In this document: positions 46,255-55,531 of the stretch, piece by piece
Layout: every line of letters starts with the position of its first letter
Position numbering within the stretch: the stretch's first letter is position 1
NCBI GenBank assembly: GCA_934675165.1
Contig: CAKUPP010000005.1
Span: forward strand, 1-64,000
DNA from: an uncultured Eubacteriales bacterium
Lineage (GTDB): Bacteria; Bacillota; Clostridia; Oscillospirales; Acutalibacteraceae
DNA length: 64,000 nt
Direction: 5' to 3'
The notes under the pieces: model-generated
The model's input: only the letters and a program-made list of their open reading frames with translations
Databases searched by the model: none
Told to the model about the DNA's origin: nothing
Position numbers and translations under genes: made by a program

Positions 46255-46947
46255 TTATCTATGAATATATATTTTCTTTTCTTTTCCAGATATTATACGC
46301 TCAATATTAGACTTGTGTTTAACTATTACAACCATAGATACTAAACACGAAAATATTGTTGGTACGATATAACAATACGCATTGCCTGATAGTTTATAAT
46401 CCGTAAAATATGTAATTAAAAAAGTTCCAATAAAATACGACACCGCTGCTAAAACTGATGAAAGTGAAACTATTTTAAACAAACACAAAACCAATAAAAA
46501 AACACTTATCAATAAAATAAATATTCTCCAATCAACCAAAAGCATACATGCCCATGCAGTTAAAATACCTTTTCCACCTTTAAATCCAAAAAAACATGGA
46601 TAAATATGGCCCATCACACACATAAAGCAAGAAAGGTAACGAATTAAAAGTAAAACCGGAGATTCATATAACCCCACACTAAATAATGAAAACAACAACT
46701 CTGATATCCCAACAGCAATCATCCCTTTTAAAAAATCAATTATAAAAGTAAAAACTGCCATTTTTAAACCTTGCGTCCTCAAAACATTGGTAAACCCTGC
46801 ATTACCACTTCCAGAATTTCGAATATCGCAAGGTACTTTAAACAATCTGGTAACCACAATAGAAGCATTTATACATCCAATCAAATAGGAGATCAACGAA
46901 ATCAATAAAATTGGAAACCAATAATTTAACAACATCTCAAACAACAT
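46255..46947 (-). CDS. plsY: Acyl-phosphate:glycerol-3-phosphate acyltransferase PlsY
   Basis: 230 residues, polytopic membrane protein with the conserved loops IRNSGSGNAGFTNVLRTQG and FKGGKGILTAWA. It makes lysophosphatidate, the first step of phospholipid synthesis; its partner PlsX is not here. Downstream of der as in many Clostridia. Confidence 0.95.
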   Translation of the reverse strand: MLFEMLLNYWFPILLISLISYLIGCINASIVVTRLFKVPCDIRNSGSGNAGFTNVLRTQGLKMAVFTFIIDFLKGMIAVGISELLFSLFSVGLYESPVLLLIRYLSCFMCVMGHIYPCFFGFKGGKGILTAWACMLLVDWRIFILLISVFLLVLCLFKIVSLSSVLAAVSYFIGTFLITYFTDYKLSGNAYCYIVPTIFSCLVSMVVIVKHKSNIERIISGKEKKIYIHR

Positions 46948-46973
46948 AATTCAAAACCTTTTCCTTTCCAAAT

Positions 46974-48314
46974 TTACAGTTCTTGCCCCAATTTTTGTTC
47001 TGATTTTTCTCTTACAATAAATCTTATTGGAGTACCATCAAATCCAAAAATTTTTCTCAAATTATTTTCAATATAGTGCTTATATGAAAAATGAAACAAT
47101 TCAGACTTATTAACAAAAAATACAAAAGTAGGTGGTTTAGTGCTAACTTGAGTCATGTAATAAATTTTTAAGTGCTTACCTTTACGTGACGGAGGTGGCG
47201 TTTTGACAATTAATTTAGATAAAACATCATTGAGCGTTCCAGTTGAAATTCTCATTGTATTAAAATTAATCACTTTATTTATCATTTCAAAAATATTTTC
47301 TACTCTCTGACCTGTTTTAACAGAAGTGAATATAACCGGAGCGTAAGATATAAATAAAAGATCTTCCTTTATTTTTCTTTTATATTTATCCATAGTTTTG
47401 TCATCTTTATTTACTGCATCCCATTTATTAACAACTATTATAGAGGCTTTTCCAAATTCATGTGCCATACCTGCAATTTTTGTATCTTGCTCAGTGACAC
47501 CCTCTTTTGCATCAATCATAATTATGCAAACATCTGCTCGCTCTATAGCAAGTCTTGCTCGTATAATACTATATTTTTCAATTTTGTCGACAATTCTATT
47601 TTGTTTTCTAATACCTGCTGTATCTATAAAATTATATACGCCATAACTGTTTTTTATAACACTATCAATAGTATCACGTGTTGTACCAGCTACGTCAGAA
47701 ACTATACTTCTTTCTTGTCCAGAAATATAATTGATAAGGGACGATTTGCCTACATTTGGTTTCCCTATAACCGCAACCGATACTAAATCATCACTTTTTG
47801 ATTCTTCGAATTTAGGAATATATTTGCATACCTCATCCAAAAGATCTCCAGTTCCGTGACCATGAACAGCAGAAACTTTAATCGGGTCTCCAAGACCAAG
47901 ATTATAAAATTCATAAAAATTATAATCACTGTTGCCAACATTATCAGCTTTATTAACACATAAAACTACAGGTTTGCCAGACTTTATAAGCATAGAAGCT
48001 ATTTCTTTATCGCTCGAAACCAATCCAGATTTTACATCTACAACAAAAATTATAACATTAGCAACATCAATCGCAAGTTCAGCTTGGTGACGCATTGCAC
48101 TAAGCATAAAATCATTCACTTTAAATGGTTCAATTCCTCCCGTATCTATTAAAGAAATTTTAGCACCATTCCATTCGCACTTTCCATAAACTCTGTCTCT
48201 TGTTACTCCTGGTGTATCATCAACTATAGAAACACGTTTACCTATTAACTTATTAAACAATGTGGATTTTCCAACATTAGGCCTACCGACCAACGCAACA
48301 ACAGGTTCTGACAT
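46974..48314 (-). CDS. der: Ribosome biogenesis GTPase Der (EngA)
   Basis: 446 residues with the double G-domain unique to Der: first ALVGRPNVGKSTLFNKL with DTGGIEP and NKADN, second AVIGKPNVGKSSLINYI with DTAGIRK and NKWDAV, then a KH-like C-terminal domain. It acts in 50S subunit assembly. Leads the der-plsY-phosphatase group. Confidence 0.97.
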   Translation of the reverse strand: MSEPVVALVGRPNVGKSTLFNKLIGKRVSIVDDTPGVTRDRVYGKCEWNGAKISLIDTGGIEPFKVNDFMLSAMRHQAELAIDVANVIIFVVDVKSGLVSSDKEIASMLIKSGKPVVLCVNKADNVGNSDYNFYEFYNLGLGDPIKVSAVHGHGTGDLLDEVCKYIPKFEESKSDDLVSVAVIGKPNVGKSSLINYISGQERSIVSDVAGTTRDTIDSVIKNSYGVYNFIDTAGIRKQNRIVDKIEKYSIIRARLAIERADVCIIMIDAKEGVTEQDTKIAGMAHEFGKASIIVVNKWDAVNKDDKTMDKYKRKIKEDLLFISYAPVIFTSVKTGQRVENIFEMINKVINFNTMRISTGTLNDVLSKLIVKTPPPSRKGKHLKIYYMTQVSTKPPTFVFFVNKSELFHFSYKHYIENNLRKIFGFDGTPIRFIVREKSEQKLGQEL

Positions 48315-48354
48315 TTTTTACATCCTCACTTTTCAAATCAATAAAACTTGAAGA

Positions 48355-48381
48355 AAATAGAGAAGGATTGCTCCTCCTCTA
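48355..48381 (-). terminator. Terminator after rpmF
   Basis: On the minus strand AGAGGAGGA-GCAA-TCCTTCTCT followed by ATTTTC; it lies between rpmF and der. Confidence 0.7.
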
Positions 48382-48420
48382 CAAATCACCAATATAAAGC
48401 CAAATAATTATCTATATCTC

Positions 48421-48606
48421 TTATGCTTCTTTCGCAATAACTTCTCTGCCTTTATAACAACCACAAGATTTGCAAACTCTATGAATAAGTTTCAATGCTC
48501 CGCATTTTGAGCATTTACTCAAAGCTGGCATTTTTAATTTCCAAACATTAGAACGTCTTGTATTTCTTCTGGCTTTAGAATGTTTTCTTTTAGGTACTAT
48601 TGCCAT
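48421..48606 (-). CDS. rpmF: 50S ribosomal protein L32
   Basis: 61 residues from ATG 48606 (GGAGGTG upstream): MAIVPKRKHSKARRNTRRS, then CSKCGALKLIHRVCKSCG with the four zinc-binding Cys (CxxC...CxxC type). The usual YceD gene before rpmF is not present here. Confidence 0.97.
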   Translation of the reverse strand: MAIVPKRKHSKARRNTRRSNVWKLKMPALSKCSKCGALKLIHRVCKSCGCYKGREVIAKEA

Positions 48607-48730
48607 TATTAGGCACCTCCTCTTTAAACACAACAAAATCCGCATCTGATCGGTAATATAATTATATATTTACACAACTTAATTGTCAAGTAATTTTGTT
48701 GCTAGTTTGTTTATGTCTTCAAGTACATTG

Positions 48731-49477
48731 TTAATTTTTACGTGCTACATTCTTTATCAAAATAAGTGGTGTTAACTCATCAGACTGCCCTGCCGGATTG
48801 TCTTTTATAAGACCTGACAAAAATTCTTGTGATAGGTCGCTAAGAGCAGGAGATTTTCCCAAAATATTCACACCAAAATCATTTGCATCAACTATCATTG
48901 ATTTAATTTTAAACGCATCTTCTATCTCTTTGCACACTTTATCGGGATCTTTCGGATTCAACAAAGCCAAATCATGATAAACATCAAAAGATGAATGCAT
49001 GTAAAATCCATCTATTCCATCTATATCATGTCCAGCAACTTTGTAAAAAACACCTTTTTTCCCAAAAAGCTTGGTAACTGCAGAACAAAAACAAGCTAAT
49101 AATATCCGCGGAAGACCTGCAATATTTATTGCTAACTGCAATTTATACGGTTCATCCATCGCTACACCACGATTATTCGATGATGCAAACTTTGATAAAA
49201 ATTTAGCCCAAAATCCAACTTTCACATCTTTTTTGCTTACTGTGTTATTTTGACACATTGCAATAATCTTTTCGCTTACAGACAACACATCTCCATCTTC
49301 ATAAAGTGGTGCAACATATTTTTCTATTATATTTAAATATGACTCACCCTGTTTTATAAAATGTGTCTGTATTGCGTACCTTTCAAATTCACAACTCGCC
49401 ACACAAATATTGTTTCTAATATAATACGTAACACCATTTTTTTCACGTTTACACTCTTCGATATTTCTAAATCCCAT
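48731..49477 (-). CDS. F420-0:gamma-glutamyl ligase-like protein (CofE family)
   Basis: 248 residues; YAIQTHFIKQGESYLNIIEKY, GDVLSVSEKIIAMCQN and VDANDFGVNILG match the CofE-like superfamily, found in many Firmicutes that lack coenzyme F420. Its real substrate is unknown there. Stands alone between rpmF and pgi. Confidence 0.8.
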   Translation of the reverse strand: MGFRNIEECKREKNGVTYYIRNNICVASCEFERYAIQTHFIKQGESYLNIIEKYVAPLYEDGDVLSVSEKIIAMCQNNTVSKKDVKVGFWAKFLSKFASSNNRGVAMDEPYKLQLAINIAGLPRILLACFCSAVTKLFGKKGVFYKVAGHDIDGIDGFYMHSSFDVYHDLALLNPKDPDKVCKEIEDAFKIKSMIVDANDFGVNILGKSPALSDLSQEFLSGLIKDNPAGQSDELTPLILIKNVARKN

Positions 49478-49598
49478 GTTTTAAAAACCTTCCCTGCTAA
49501 AAATTAAATTTTCAATAACTGACGCAGAAAATAAACTCACCAAATTTTCAATTTATAATTTAAATGCTCACACTACTTTCACAGTTATTTTTACACAT

Positions 49599-50909
49599 TT
49601 AACTGTTTTTATTACAGCCGGGTTTACCCAAAAGGGAAAACATTTTATTTTTATAGGCTTCTACTCCTGGCTGATTAAATGGATCTACACCCATAAGAAG
49701 TGCCGACATTGCACATGCTTTTTCAAAAAAATAAACCAAAAATCCAAAATTATATTCCGAAAAATCATCAACAGAAATCAAAATATTTGGAACATTTCCT
49801 TCTGCATGAGCTTCAACAGTTGCTTCGCAAATTTTACTATTTATATCGCTTAAACTTCTACCTGTCAAGTAATTAAGTGCATCCAAATTTTTCTTATCAT
49901 GTGGTACACACAAAAAACTTTTACTATTTTTAAAATTCAAAACAGTTTCAAACAAAATTTTATTCCCTTGTTGGACATATTGCCCCAAAGAATGCAAATC
50001 TCGCGAATAAATCACAGATGACGGAAAAATCCCTTTTCCATCTTTTCCTTCACTTTCACCAAATAACTGTTTCCACCATTCAAAAAACACAGACAGCTTA
50101 GGCTCATATCCTGCGAGGATCTCTATTAATTTACCTTTATGATAAAGTACATTTCTCATAACAGCATACCTGTAACAATCATTGCCTTTTAGCAAACTAT
50201 TTGCATATATTTTCTGTGCTTCTACTGCACCATCAATAATTTTAGAAATATCGGCACCGCTTACAGCAATTGGCAGCAACCCTACCGCTGTAAGCACAGA
50301 ATATCTTCCACCTATATCTCCAGGTATATCAAAAATTTCATACCCTTCTTCTGTAGCCATTTGTAAAAGAGCACCATGCACGCCATCAGTCGTACAGTAA
50401 ATTCTTTTCCGGCTATTTTCAACACCATACTTTTCTTCTAAAAATTTTTTAAAAATTCTAAATGAAACCGCAGGTTCGACCGTAGATCCAGATTTAGAAA
50501 TTACATTTATGGAAACATCTTTATTTTTACATATATCCATGATTTCTTGTAAATAATCACTACTAACGTTATTTCCTACAAAAAATATATTCGGCGTACT
50601 TTTAGACAAATAATTGTAATTTTGAGAATTTAAAAAATCTATAGCTGCTGCTGCCCCAAGATATGAGCCACCAATACCAATAACAATAAAAACATCAGAA
50701 TCAGATATTATATTCTCAGCAGCTTTTTTTATTTTACAAATCTCATCCATCTTAATTTTTGAGCAAAAATCAACCCATCCATTAAATTTAGGTGATTGAA
50801 GAGATTCTTCGTGCAAAAAATTATGACACTGAGTAACTTTACTTTGATAATTGTAAATTTCACCTTCTGTTACAAACTTATCAAAAAATTTAGTGCTTAA
50901 TTCAAGCAT
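49599..50909 (-). CDS. pgi: Glucose-6-phosphate isomerase
   Basis: 436 residues, the short Firmicutes form. VIGIGGSYLGAAAAIDFL, VISKSGSTVEPAVSFR, the catalytic GDIGGRYSVLTAVGLLP and QPGVEAYKNKMF are present. It interconverts glucose- and fructose-6-phosphate; with gap, fba and the phosphohexomutase it completes part of upper glycolysis in this window. Confidence 0.97.
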   Translation of the reverse strand: MLELSTKFFDKFVTEGEIYNYQSKVTQCHNFLHEESLQSPKFNGWVDFCSKIKMDEICKIKKAAENIISDSDVFIVIGIGGSYLGAAAAIDFLNSQNYNYLSKSTPNIFFVGNNVSSDYLQEIMDICKNKDVSINVISKSGSTVEPAVSFRIFKKFLEEKYGVENSRKRIYCTTDGVHGALLQMATEEGYEIFDIPGDIGGRYSVLTAVGLLPIAVSGADISKIIDGAVEAQKIYANSLLKGNDCYRYAVMRNVLYHKGKLIEILAGYEPKLSVFFEWWKQLFGESEGKDGKGIFPSSVIYSRDLHSLGQYVQQGNKILFETVLNFKNSKSFLCVPHDKKNLDALNYLTGRSLSDINSKICEATVEAHAEGNVPNILISVDDFSEYNFGFLVYFFEKACAMSALLMGVDPFNQPGVEAYKNKMFSLLGKPGCNKNS

Positions 50910-51006
50910 AATATATAACCTCGCGATCTAATTTTTTGCTCAAAAATTTTCAAAAGCAACAGCATAACTGCAACTTGTGCAGGTACTTTTAATACCATAT
51001 ACAAAA

Positions 51007-51921
51007 TTATTTTATCATTCCAGCTACTTCGCTAGCAAAATCATCTTCTTTTTTTTCAATACCTTCGCCCTTTTCAAATCTTACAAATGTATTTATTTTT
51101 ATATCTGTTCCCAAATCTTTAGATATTTTAGCAGTATAATCATCTACGCTCATGCTACCATCTTTAACAAAAGCTTGCTTTGTAAGACATGCTTCTTTGT
51201 AATATTTACCAATTCTGCCCGCAACTATCTTTTCAGCTATATTTTGTGGCTTACCATCATTAACAATTTGTTCAGTAAGAATTTTTCTCTCATGCTCAAT
51301 AACATCCGATGGTACATCTTCCGGAACCATGTAAAGCGGATTTGCAGCTGCTATCTGCATAGCTATATCTTTAGCATATACTTTAAATGCATCACTACTT
51401 ACAACATCTCTATTCGCAACATCAAACTTTACCAATACTCCTATTTTTCCGCCTGCATGAACATACCCAGATACAACGCCATCTAAACGCTTAAATCTCC
51501 TGATTTTCAAATTTTCGCCTATCGTAAGAATTTTTTCTTGAAGTAAGCCTTCGACACTCTTTCCATCAGGAAGCATAATTTTTAAAAGTTCTTCAACATT
51601 TTCAGGATTTTTGTCCATAACAATTTCGCCACAAGTTTTGACAAACGCTTGAAATTCTGCATTCTTGGCAACGAAGTCTGTTTCAGAATTAACTTCTATA
51701 GCAACACCAGCAGTTAAATCCTCATTTGTGTACGCCATTGCTAGCCCTTCTGCCGCAACCCTGGATGATTTTTTCGTTGCAGCTGCCAAACCCTTTTCTC
51801 TAAGAAAATCTATAGCTGCCTCCATATTTCCATCAGAAGCCGTTAAAGCTTTTTTGCAATCCATCATTCCGCAACCTGTTTTTTCTCTCAAATCTTTTAC
51901 ATCTTTAGCTGTAAAACCCAC
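51007..51921 (-). CDS. tsf: Elongation factor Ts
   Basis: 304 residues. VKDLREKTGCGMMDCKKAL at the start and VEVNSETDFVAKN (here IEVNSETDFVAKN) are the EF-Ts signatures; it exchanges GDP for GTP on EF-Tu. GTG start at 51921 behind GGAGGAA. Downstream of rpsB in the usual rpsB-tsf operon. Confidence 0.97.
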   Translation of the reverse strand: MGFTAKDVKDLREKTGCGMMDCKKALTASDGNMEAAIDFLREKGLAAATKKSSRVAAEGLAMAYTNEDLTAGVAIEVNSETDFVAKNAEFQAFVKTCGEIVMDKNPENVEELLKIMLPDGKSVEGLLQEKILTIGENLKIRRFKRLDGVVSGYVHAGGKIGVLVKFDVANRDVVSSDAFKVYAKDIAMQIAAANPLYMVPEDVPSDVIEHERKILTEQIVNDGKPQNIAEKIVAGRIGKYYKEACLTKQAFVKDGSMSVDDYTAKISKDLGTDIKINTFVRFEKGEGIEKKEDDFASEVAGMIK

Positions 51922-52002
51922 ACATATTCCTCCAATTAAAATAAATTAGCAACAGAATCTTTGTCACAAAAAAACTGACAAAAATTCTGACTTTTATCAA
52001 AA

Positions 52003-52773
52003 TTATTTTTCTTCTGAACTTTGTTCGGCATTTTTCGTCATCTGTTCAATAAGATCGCTATCATTTTCAACAGATGTTTCTTCAGCAATATTGCCTTCTT
52101 TCCCCTCAATAATTGCCTGGCTCATAGCAGAACAAATAAGCTTAACAGCTCTAATTGCATCATCATTTCCAGGGATCACGTAATCCGCTGCGTCTGGATC
52201 ACAGTTCGTGTCAACAATTGCAACAATCGGTATATCAAGTTTCTTTGCTTCTGCAACAGCAATTCTTTCCTTTTTAGGATCTACTACAAACAAAGCACCC
52301 GGAAGTTTCTTCATATCTTTAACGCCGCCAAGAAATTTCTCTAATTTTTCTATTTCTAAACGTAGTTTCACTACTTCTTTTTTTGGCAAAAGAGCAAAAG
52401 TTCCATCTTCTTCCATGGATTTCAATTGATTCAATCTGCCTACTCTTTTACGAATAGTAGAAAAATTCGTCAACATACCACCGAGCCATCTAGCATTCAC
52501 ATAATATGAACCAGACTTTATAGCTTCTGACTTAACTGATTCTTGGGCTTGTTTCTTTGTTCCTACGAACAAAACAGATTTACCTTGTTCGGTAATATCT
52601 TTAATAAAATTGTACGCTTCTTCAAGTTTCTTTACAGTTTTTTGTAAATCGATGATGTAGATCCCATTGCGTTCAGTAAAAATATACTCAGCCATTTTAG
52701 GATTCCACCTACGGGTTTGATGTCCAAAATGAACACCTGCTTCCAAAAGTTGTTTCATTGAAATTACTGACAT
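52003..52773 (-). CDS. rpsB: 30S ribosomal protein S2
   Basis: 256 residues. [33 protein letters not shown] and the [14 protein letters not shown] segment ([16 protein letters not shown]) are diagnostic. An acidic C-terminal tail follows the core. ATG 52773 behind AAGGAGG, with a second GGAGG further up. Confidence 0.97.
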   Translation of the reverse strand: MSVISMKQLLEAGVHFGHQTRRWNPKMAEYIFTERNGIYIIDLQKTVKKLEEAYNFIKDITEQGKSVLFVGTKKQAQESVKSEAIKSGSYYVNARWLGGMLTNFSTIRKRVGRLNQLKSMEEDGTFALLPKKEVVKLRLEIEKLEKFLGGVKDMKKLPGALFVVDPKKERIAVAEAKKLDIPIVAIVDTNCDPDAADYVIPGNDDAIRAVKLICSAMSQAIIEGKEGNIAEETSVENDSDLIEQMTKNAEQSSEEK

Positions 52774-52871
52774 TAATATTTTCCTCCTTGGTTTTTCCTC
52801 CGTTGGACATTAAAGCTTATTTAAGCCACCTGCGTATTTTTGTTTTTCCAACGTGCGTAATTTTATTCAAC
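52774..52871 (-). promoter_or_regulatory. Structured 5' leader of rpsB
   Basis: About 100 bases between the rpsB promoter and its start fold into an outer stem (TCCAACG/CGTTGGA; 52847-52853 with 52801-52807) enclosing an inner hairpin GCTTA/TAAGC (52815-52826). Just downstream two GGAGG boxes are exposed. It looks like an autoregulatory S2 leader, but the known leader consensus could not be tested. Confidence 0.4.
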
Positions 52872-52877
52872 CAGAAT

Positions 52878-52906
52878 ACTATAGCATATTTCATGTGTAA
52901 TTGCAA
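52878..52906 (-). promoter_or_regulatory. Promoter of rpsB-tsf
   Basis: TTGCAA (52901-52906) and TATAGT (52878-52883) with a 17-base spacer on the minus strand. Confidence 0.7.
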
Positions 52907-53174
52907 TAGTTTTTTGCAACATATTCGTACATTTTTCAAAAGCGAATTCCTAATGCAAAATGTAACACCAACATTTTAAGTCGTGTTTACCATAAGGGAA
53001 AAACGTGGTAGAATTTAGTTCGAAAAAACACCTTCCCTTTTTTTACGGTAAATGCGTGCCTTTCACTGTCATTGTATTTATTTTGAGAATTAGTGATTTA
53101 AAACCAACATTGAAACAAATGCTACAAAATGCTATAATTACAGACATAGATCAATTTTGTAAGAGGGTGAAACT
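52907..53174. other. Intergenic stretch between the rpsB promoter and radC
   Basis: No convincing gene. A 70-codon open frame at 53005-53217 overlaps radC, lacks a ribosome binding site and has no coding character. The radC promoter must be here but is not clear. Confidence 0.5.
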
Positions 53175-53858
53175 ATGCATGAAGGCCATCGAGATCGGCT
53201 TAAAAATAAATTTTTAAATAACGGTATAGACGGTTTTGAGCCTCATGAAATATTAGAATTGGCTTTGTTTTACGCTATACCGAGGAAGGATACAAACGAA
53301 CTCGCACATAGACTACTAAGCCATTTTGGAAATTTTACCGCCGTATTAGAAGCCCCGGTAAATTGTTTAACAAAAATAGACGGAATAGGCAAATCTGCTG
53401 CAATATTTTTAAAACTTATTCCGTGTTTATCGAGAATTTATTATGAATCAAAATGCTCATGTGGCGAAAAAATTCCTACATTAAGTGAACTAAGAAAAAG
53501 CATATGCACAAAATTTATAGGACGAACGAGTGAAGTGTTTATGCTTTTTGTAATGGATGCCAAGGGCAAACTAATTTGCGAACAAGTTATAAGCACAGGC
53601 AACGCAAACGCGGTAAATATCAATATGAAAAAAGTGATCGAAATTATTACATCGCACAATGCAGCTTCTGTAATTGTTGCACATAATCATCCAAGCGGAA
53701 TCGCTCTCCCCTCGCGCTCAGATTTGATTTCAACAAAAAAACTTTCAACCATTTTTTCTAGCATGGGAATAGCATTTTTGGACCACATTATAGTTTGTGA
53801 AGACGAGTATGTTTCACTAAAAGAGTGTACCGAATTAAACATAAATTGTTTTTCTTAG
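53175..53858 (+). CDS. radC: RadC family JAB/MPN-domain protein
   Basis: 227 residues. A helix-hairpin-helix part (CLTKIDGIGKSAAIFLKLIP) precedes the JAMM metal motif VAHNHPSGIALPSRSDL. Despite the name its role in repair is unproven; it may be a metal-dependent hydrolase linked to DNA. ATG 53175 behind GAGGGTG. Leads a plus-strand group with the radical SAM and pseudouridine synthase genes. Confidence 0.93.
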   Translation: MHEGHRDRLKNKFLNNGIDGFEPHEILELALFYAIPRKDTNELAHRLLSHFGNFTAVLEAPVNCLTKIDGIGKSAAIFLKLIPCLSRIYYESKCSCGEKIPTLSELRKSICTKFIGRTSEVFMLFVMDAKGKLICEQVISTGNANAVNINMKKVIEIITSHNAASVIVAHNHPSGIALPSRSDLISTKKLSTIFSSMGIAFLDHIIVCEDEYVSLKECTELNINCFS

Positions 53859-53897
53859 TTCAAGTATTACTACACACTAAATTTTGTGAGGGATTTT

Positions 53898-54593
53898 ATG
53901 CAAAAAGTTCAAACTAGATATTCAAAAATAACACATAAGTTTCCAAGAGAATTTGTGCTTCTTCAAGGGAAAGGATGCTTTTGGAAAAAATGTGCTTTTT
54001 GTGATTATTATCAAGATATAAGTTCTGATCCATTTTCTATAAATAAAGATGTTATAAAAAATATAACAGGTGAATTTAAAGTTTTAGATGTAATAAATTC
54101 AGGTTCAGCAATGGAACTTGATAGTAAAACTTTAAATTTTTTAAAAAATAAAATTTATGATTGTTCGATTAATGAATTGTGGTTTGAAGTCCATTGGGCT
54201 TACAGAAATGTCTTAGAAAAATTTGCAAAACAGTTTCCAGAGTGTAACGTTAATTTCAGAACAGGAGTAGAAACATTTGACCCACATCTTAGAACATTTT
54301 GGAATAAAGGAATTCCTGAAAATGTAACTCCAGAAGATATTGCAAAATATTTTAAAAGCGTTTGTTTACTAATTGGTACAGAAAATCAAAATTTTGATTC
54401 AGTAATTAGAGACATAGAAATTGCCGAAAAATATTTTGATCACTACATGATAAACGTATTCGTACCCAATAGTACAAGTCTCAAAAAAAATTCCAATTTA
54501 ATAAACAGATTTATCAACGAAATTTATCCTAACATAAAAAATAACCCCAAAGCTGAAATATCACTAAATATTACTGATTTGGGGGTAGGTTAA
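53898..54593 (+). CDS. Short radical SAM-type protein
   Basis: 231 residues from ATG 53898 (GAGGG five bases before it). It has one iron-sulfur motif of radical SAM spacing CxxxxCxxC in GKGCFWKKCAFCDYY, unlike the classical CxxxCxxC, and SAM-fold features (VINSGSAMEL, NELWFEVHW, NFRTGVETFDP). Short radical SAM proteins like this occur in Clostridia next to vitamin or queuine salvage genes, but the reaction here is unknown. Its stop is two bases from the next start, so it is probably co-translated with the pseudouridine synthase. Confidence 0.75.
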   Translation: MQKVQTRYSKITHKFPREFVLLQGKGCFWKKCAFCDYYQDISSDPFSINKDVIKNITGEFKVLDVINSGSAMELDSKTLNFLKNKIYDCSINELWFEVHWAYRNVLEKFAKQFPECNVNFRTGVETFDPHLRTFWNKGIPENVTPEDIAKYFKSVCLLIGTENQNFDSVIRDIEIAEKYFDHYMINVFVPNSTSLKKNSNLINRFINEIYPNIKNNPKAEISLNITDLGVG

Positions 54594-54595
54594 TT

Positions 54596-55531
54596 TTGAG
54601 TTTTTTTGAATTTAAAACTTTTTCAAGTGATAAAAATATCAGACTAGATAATTTTTTAAATACTAAGCTACCAGACATGTCCAGAACATACATACAAAAA
54701 CTTATTGAAGAAAAAATGGTAAGTGTTAATGGATTTTACAAAAATAAAAACTATAAAGTAGTTCCTGGTGTAACAATTAAAATTAATGTTCCAGAACCTA
54801 AAAAGCTTGACGTTGTCCCTCAAAATATCCCTATTGAAATAATATATGAAGATAGTGATTTACTGGTAGTAAATAAACCCAAGGGAATGGTTGTTCACCC
54901 TGCACCAGGTAATTATGAAAATACATTAGTAAACGCGCTACTATTTCACTGCAACGGATCATTGTCCGGAATAAATGGAATACTTCGCCCCGGAATCGTT
55001 CACAGAATAGATAAAGATACTAGTGGGTTATTAATGGTAGCTAAAAACGATAATTCACATAATTTTTTGGCAGCACAAATTAAAGATCATTCATTTGAAC
55101 GTACATATGAAACCATAGTAGTTGGAAATATAAAAGAAAATAAGCAAACCATAAATACCAATATTTCTAGACATAAAACTAATCGTAAAAAAATGGCAGT
55201 TACATCTTTTGGTGGGAAAAATGCCATAACGCATTATGAAGTTTTGAAAAGGTACGGATTATACACTCACTTAAAAGTAAAACTAGAAACAGGAAGGACT
55301 CACCAAATACGCGTGCACATGGCACACATAGGGCACAGCGTACTTGGTGACGAAGTCTACGGAAACACAAAATTAAACCCATTTAGTTTTGTTAAAGGTC
55401 AATGTCTTCACGCAAGAACAATTGGATTCATTCATCCATCAACACAAAAGTACATGGAATTTACAAGCAATCTTCCCGAATATTTTTCAAAAGTACTTTC
55501 AATACTCAATGAAAAATATTTAAGTTCATAA
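54596..55531 (+). CDS. RluA family 23S rRNA pseudouridine synthase
   Basis: 311 residues. N-terminal S4 domain (SRTYIQKLIEEKMVSVNG) and the catalytic IVHRIDKDTSGLLMVAKND with its Asp, then TGRTHQIRVHMAHIGHSVLGD. Closest to RluD, which modifies helix 69 of 23S rRNA. TTG start at 54596 behind GGGGGTAGG. The stop overlaps the convergent lipoprotein gene by six bases. Confidence 0.93.
   Translation: MSFFEFKTFSSDKNIRLDNFLNTKLPDMSRTYIQKLIEEKMVSVNGFYKNKNYKVVPGVTIKINVPEPKKLDVVPQNIPIEIIYEDSDLLVVNKPKGMVVHPAPGNYENTLVNALLFHCNGSLSGINGILRPGIVHRIDKDTSGLLMVAKNDNSHNFLAAQIKDHSFERTYETIVVGNIKENKQTINTNISRHKTNRKKMAVTSFGGKNAITHYEVLKRYGLYTHLKVKLETGRTHQIRVHMAHIGHSVLGDEVYGNTKLNPFSFVKGQCLHARTIGFIHPSTQKYMEFTSNLPEYFSKVLSILNEKYLSS

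Noticed and set aside
50977..51486. 169-codon plus-strand frame
   Set aside because: It is antisense to tsf, rich in Tyr/Phe/Ile as expected of a shadow, without a ribosome binding site.
53005..53217. Small gene upstream of radC
   Set aside because: No ribosome binding site, overlaps radC out of frame, no recognisable protein pattern.
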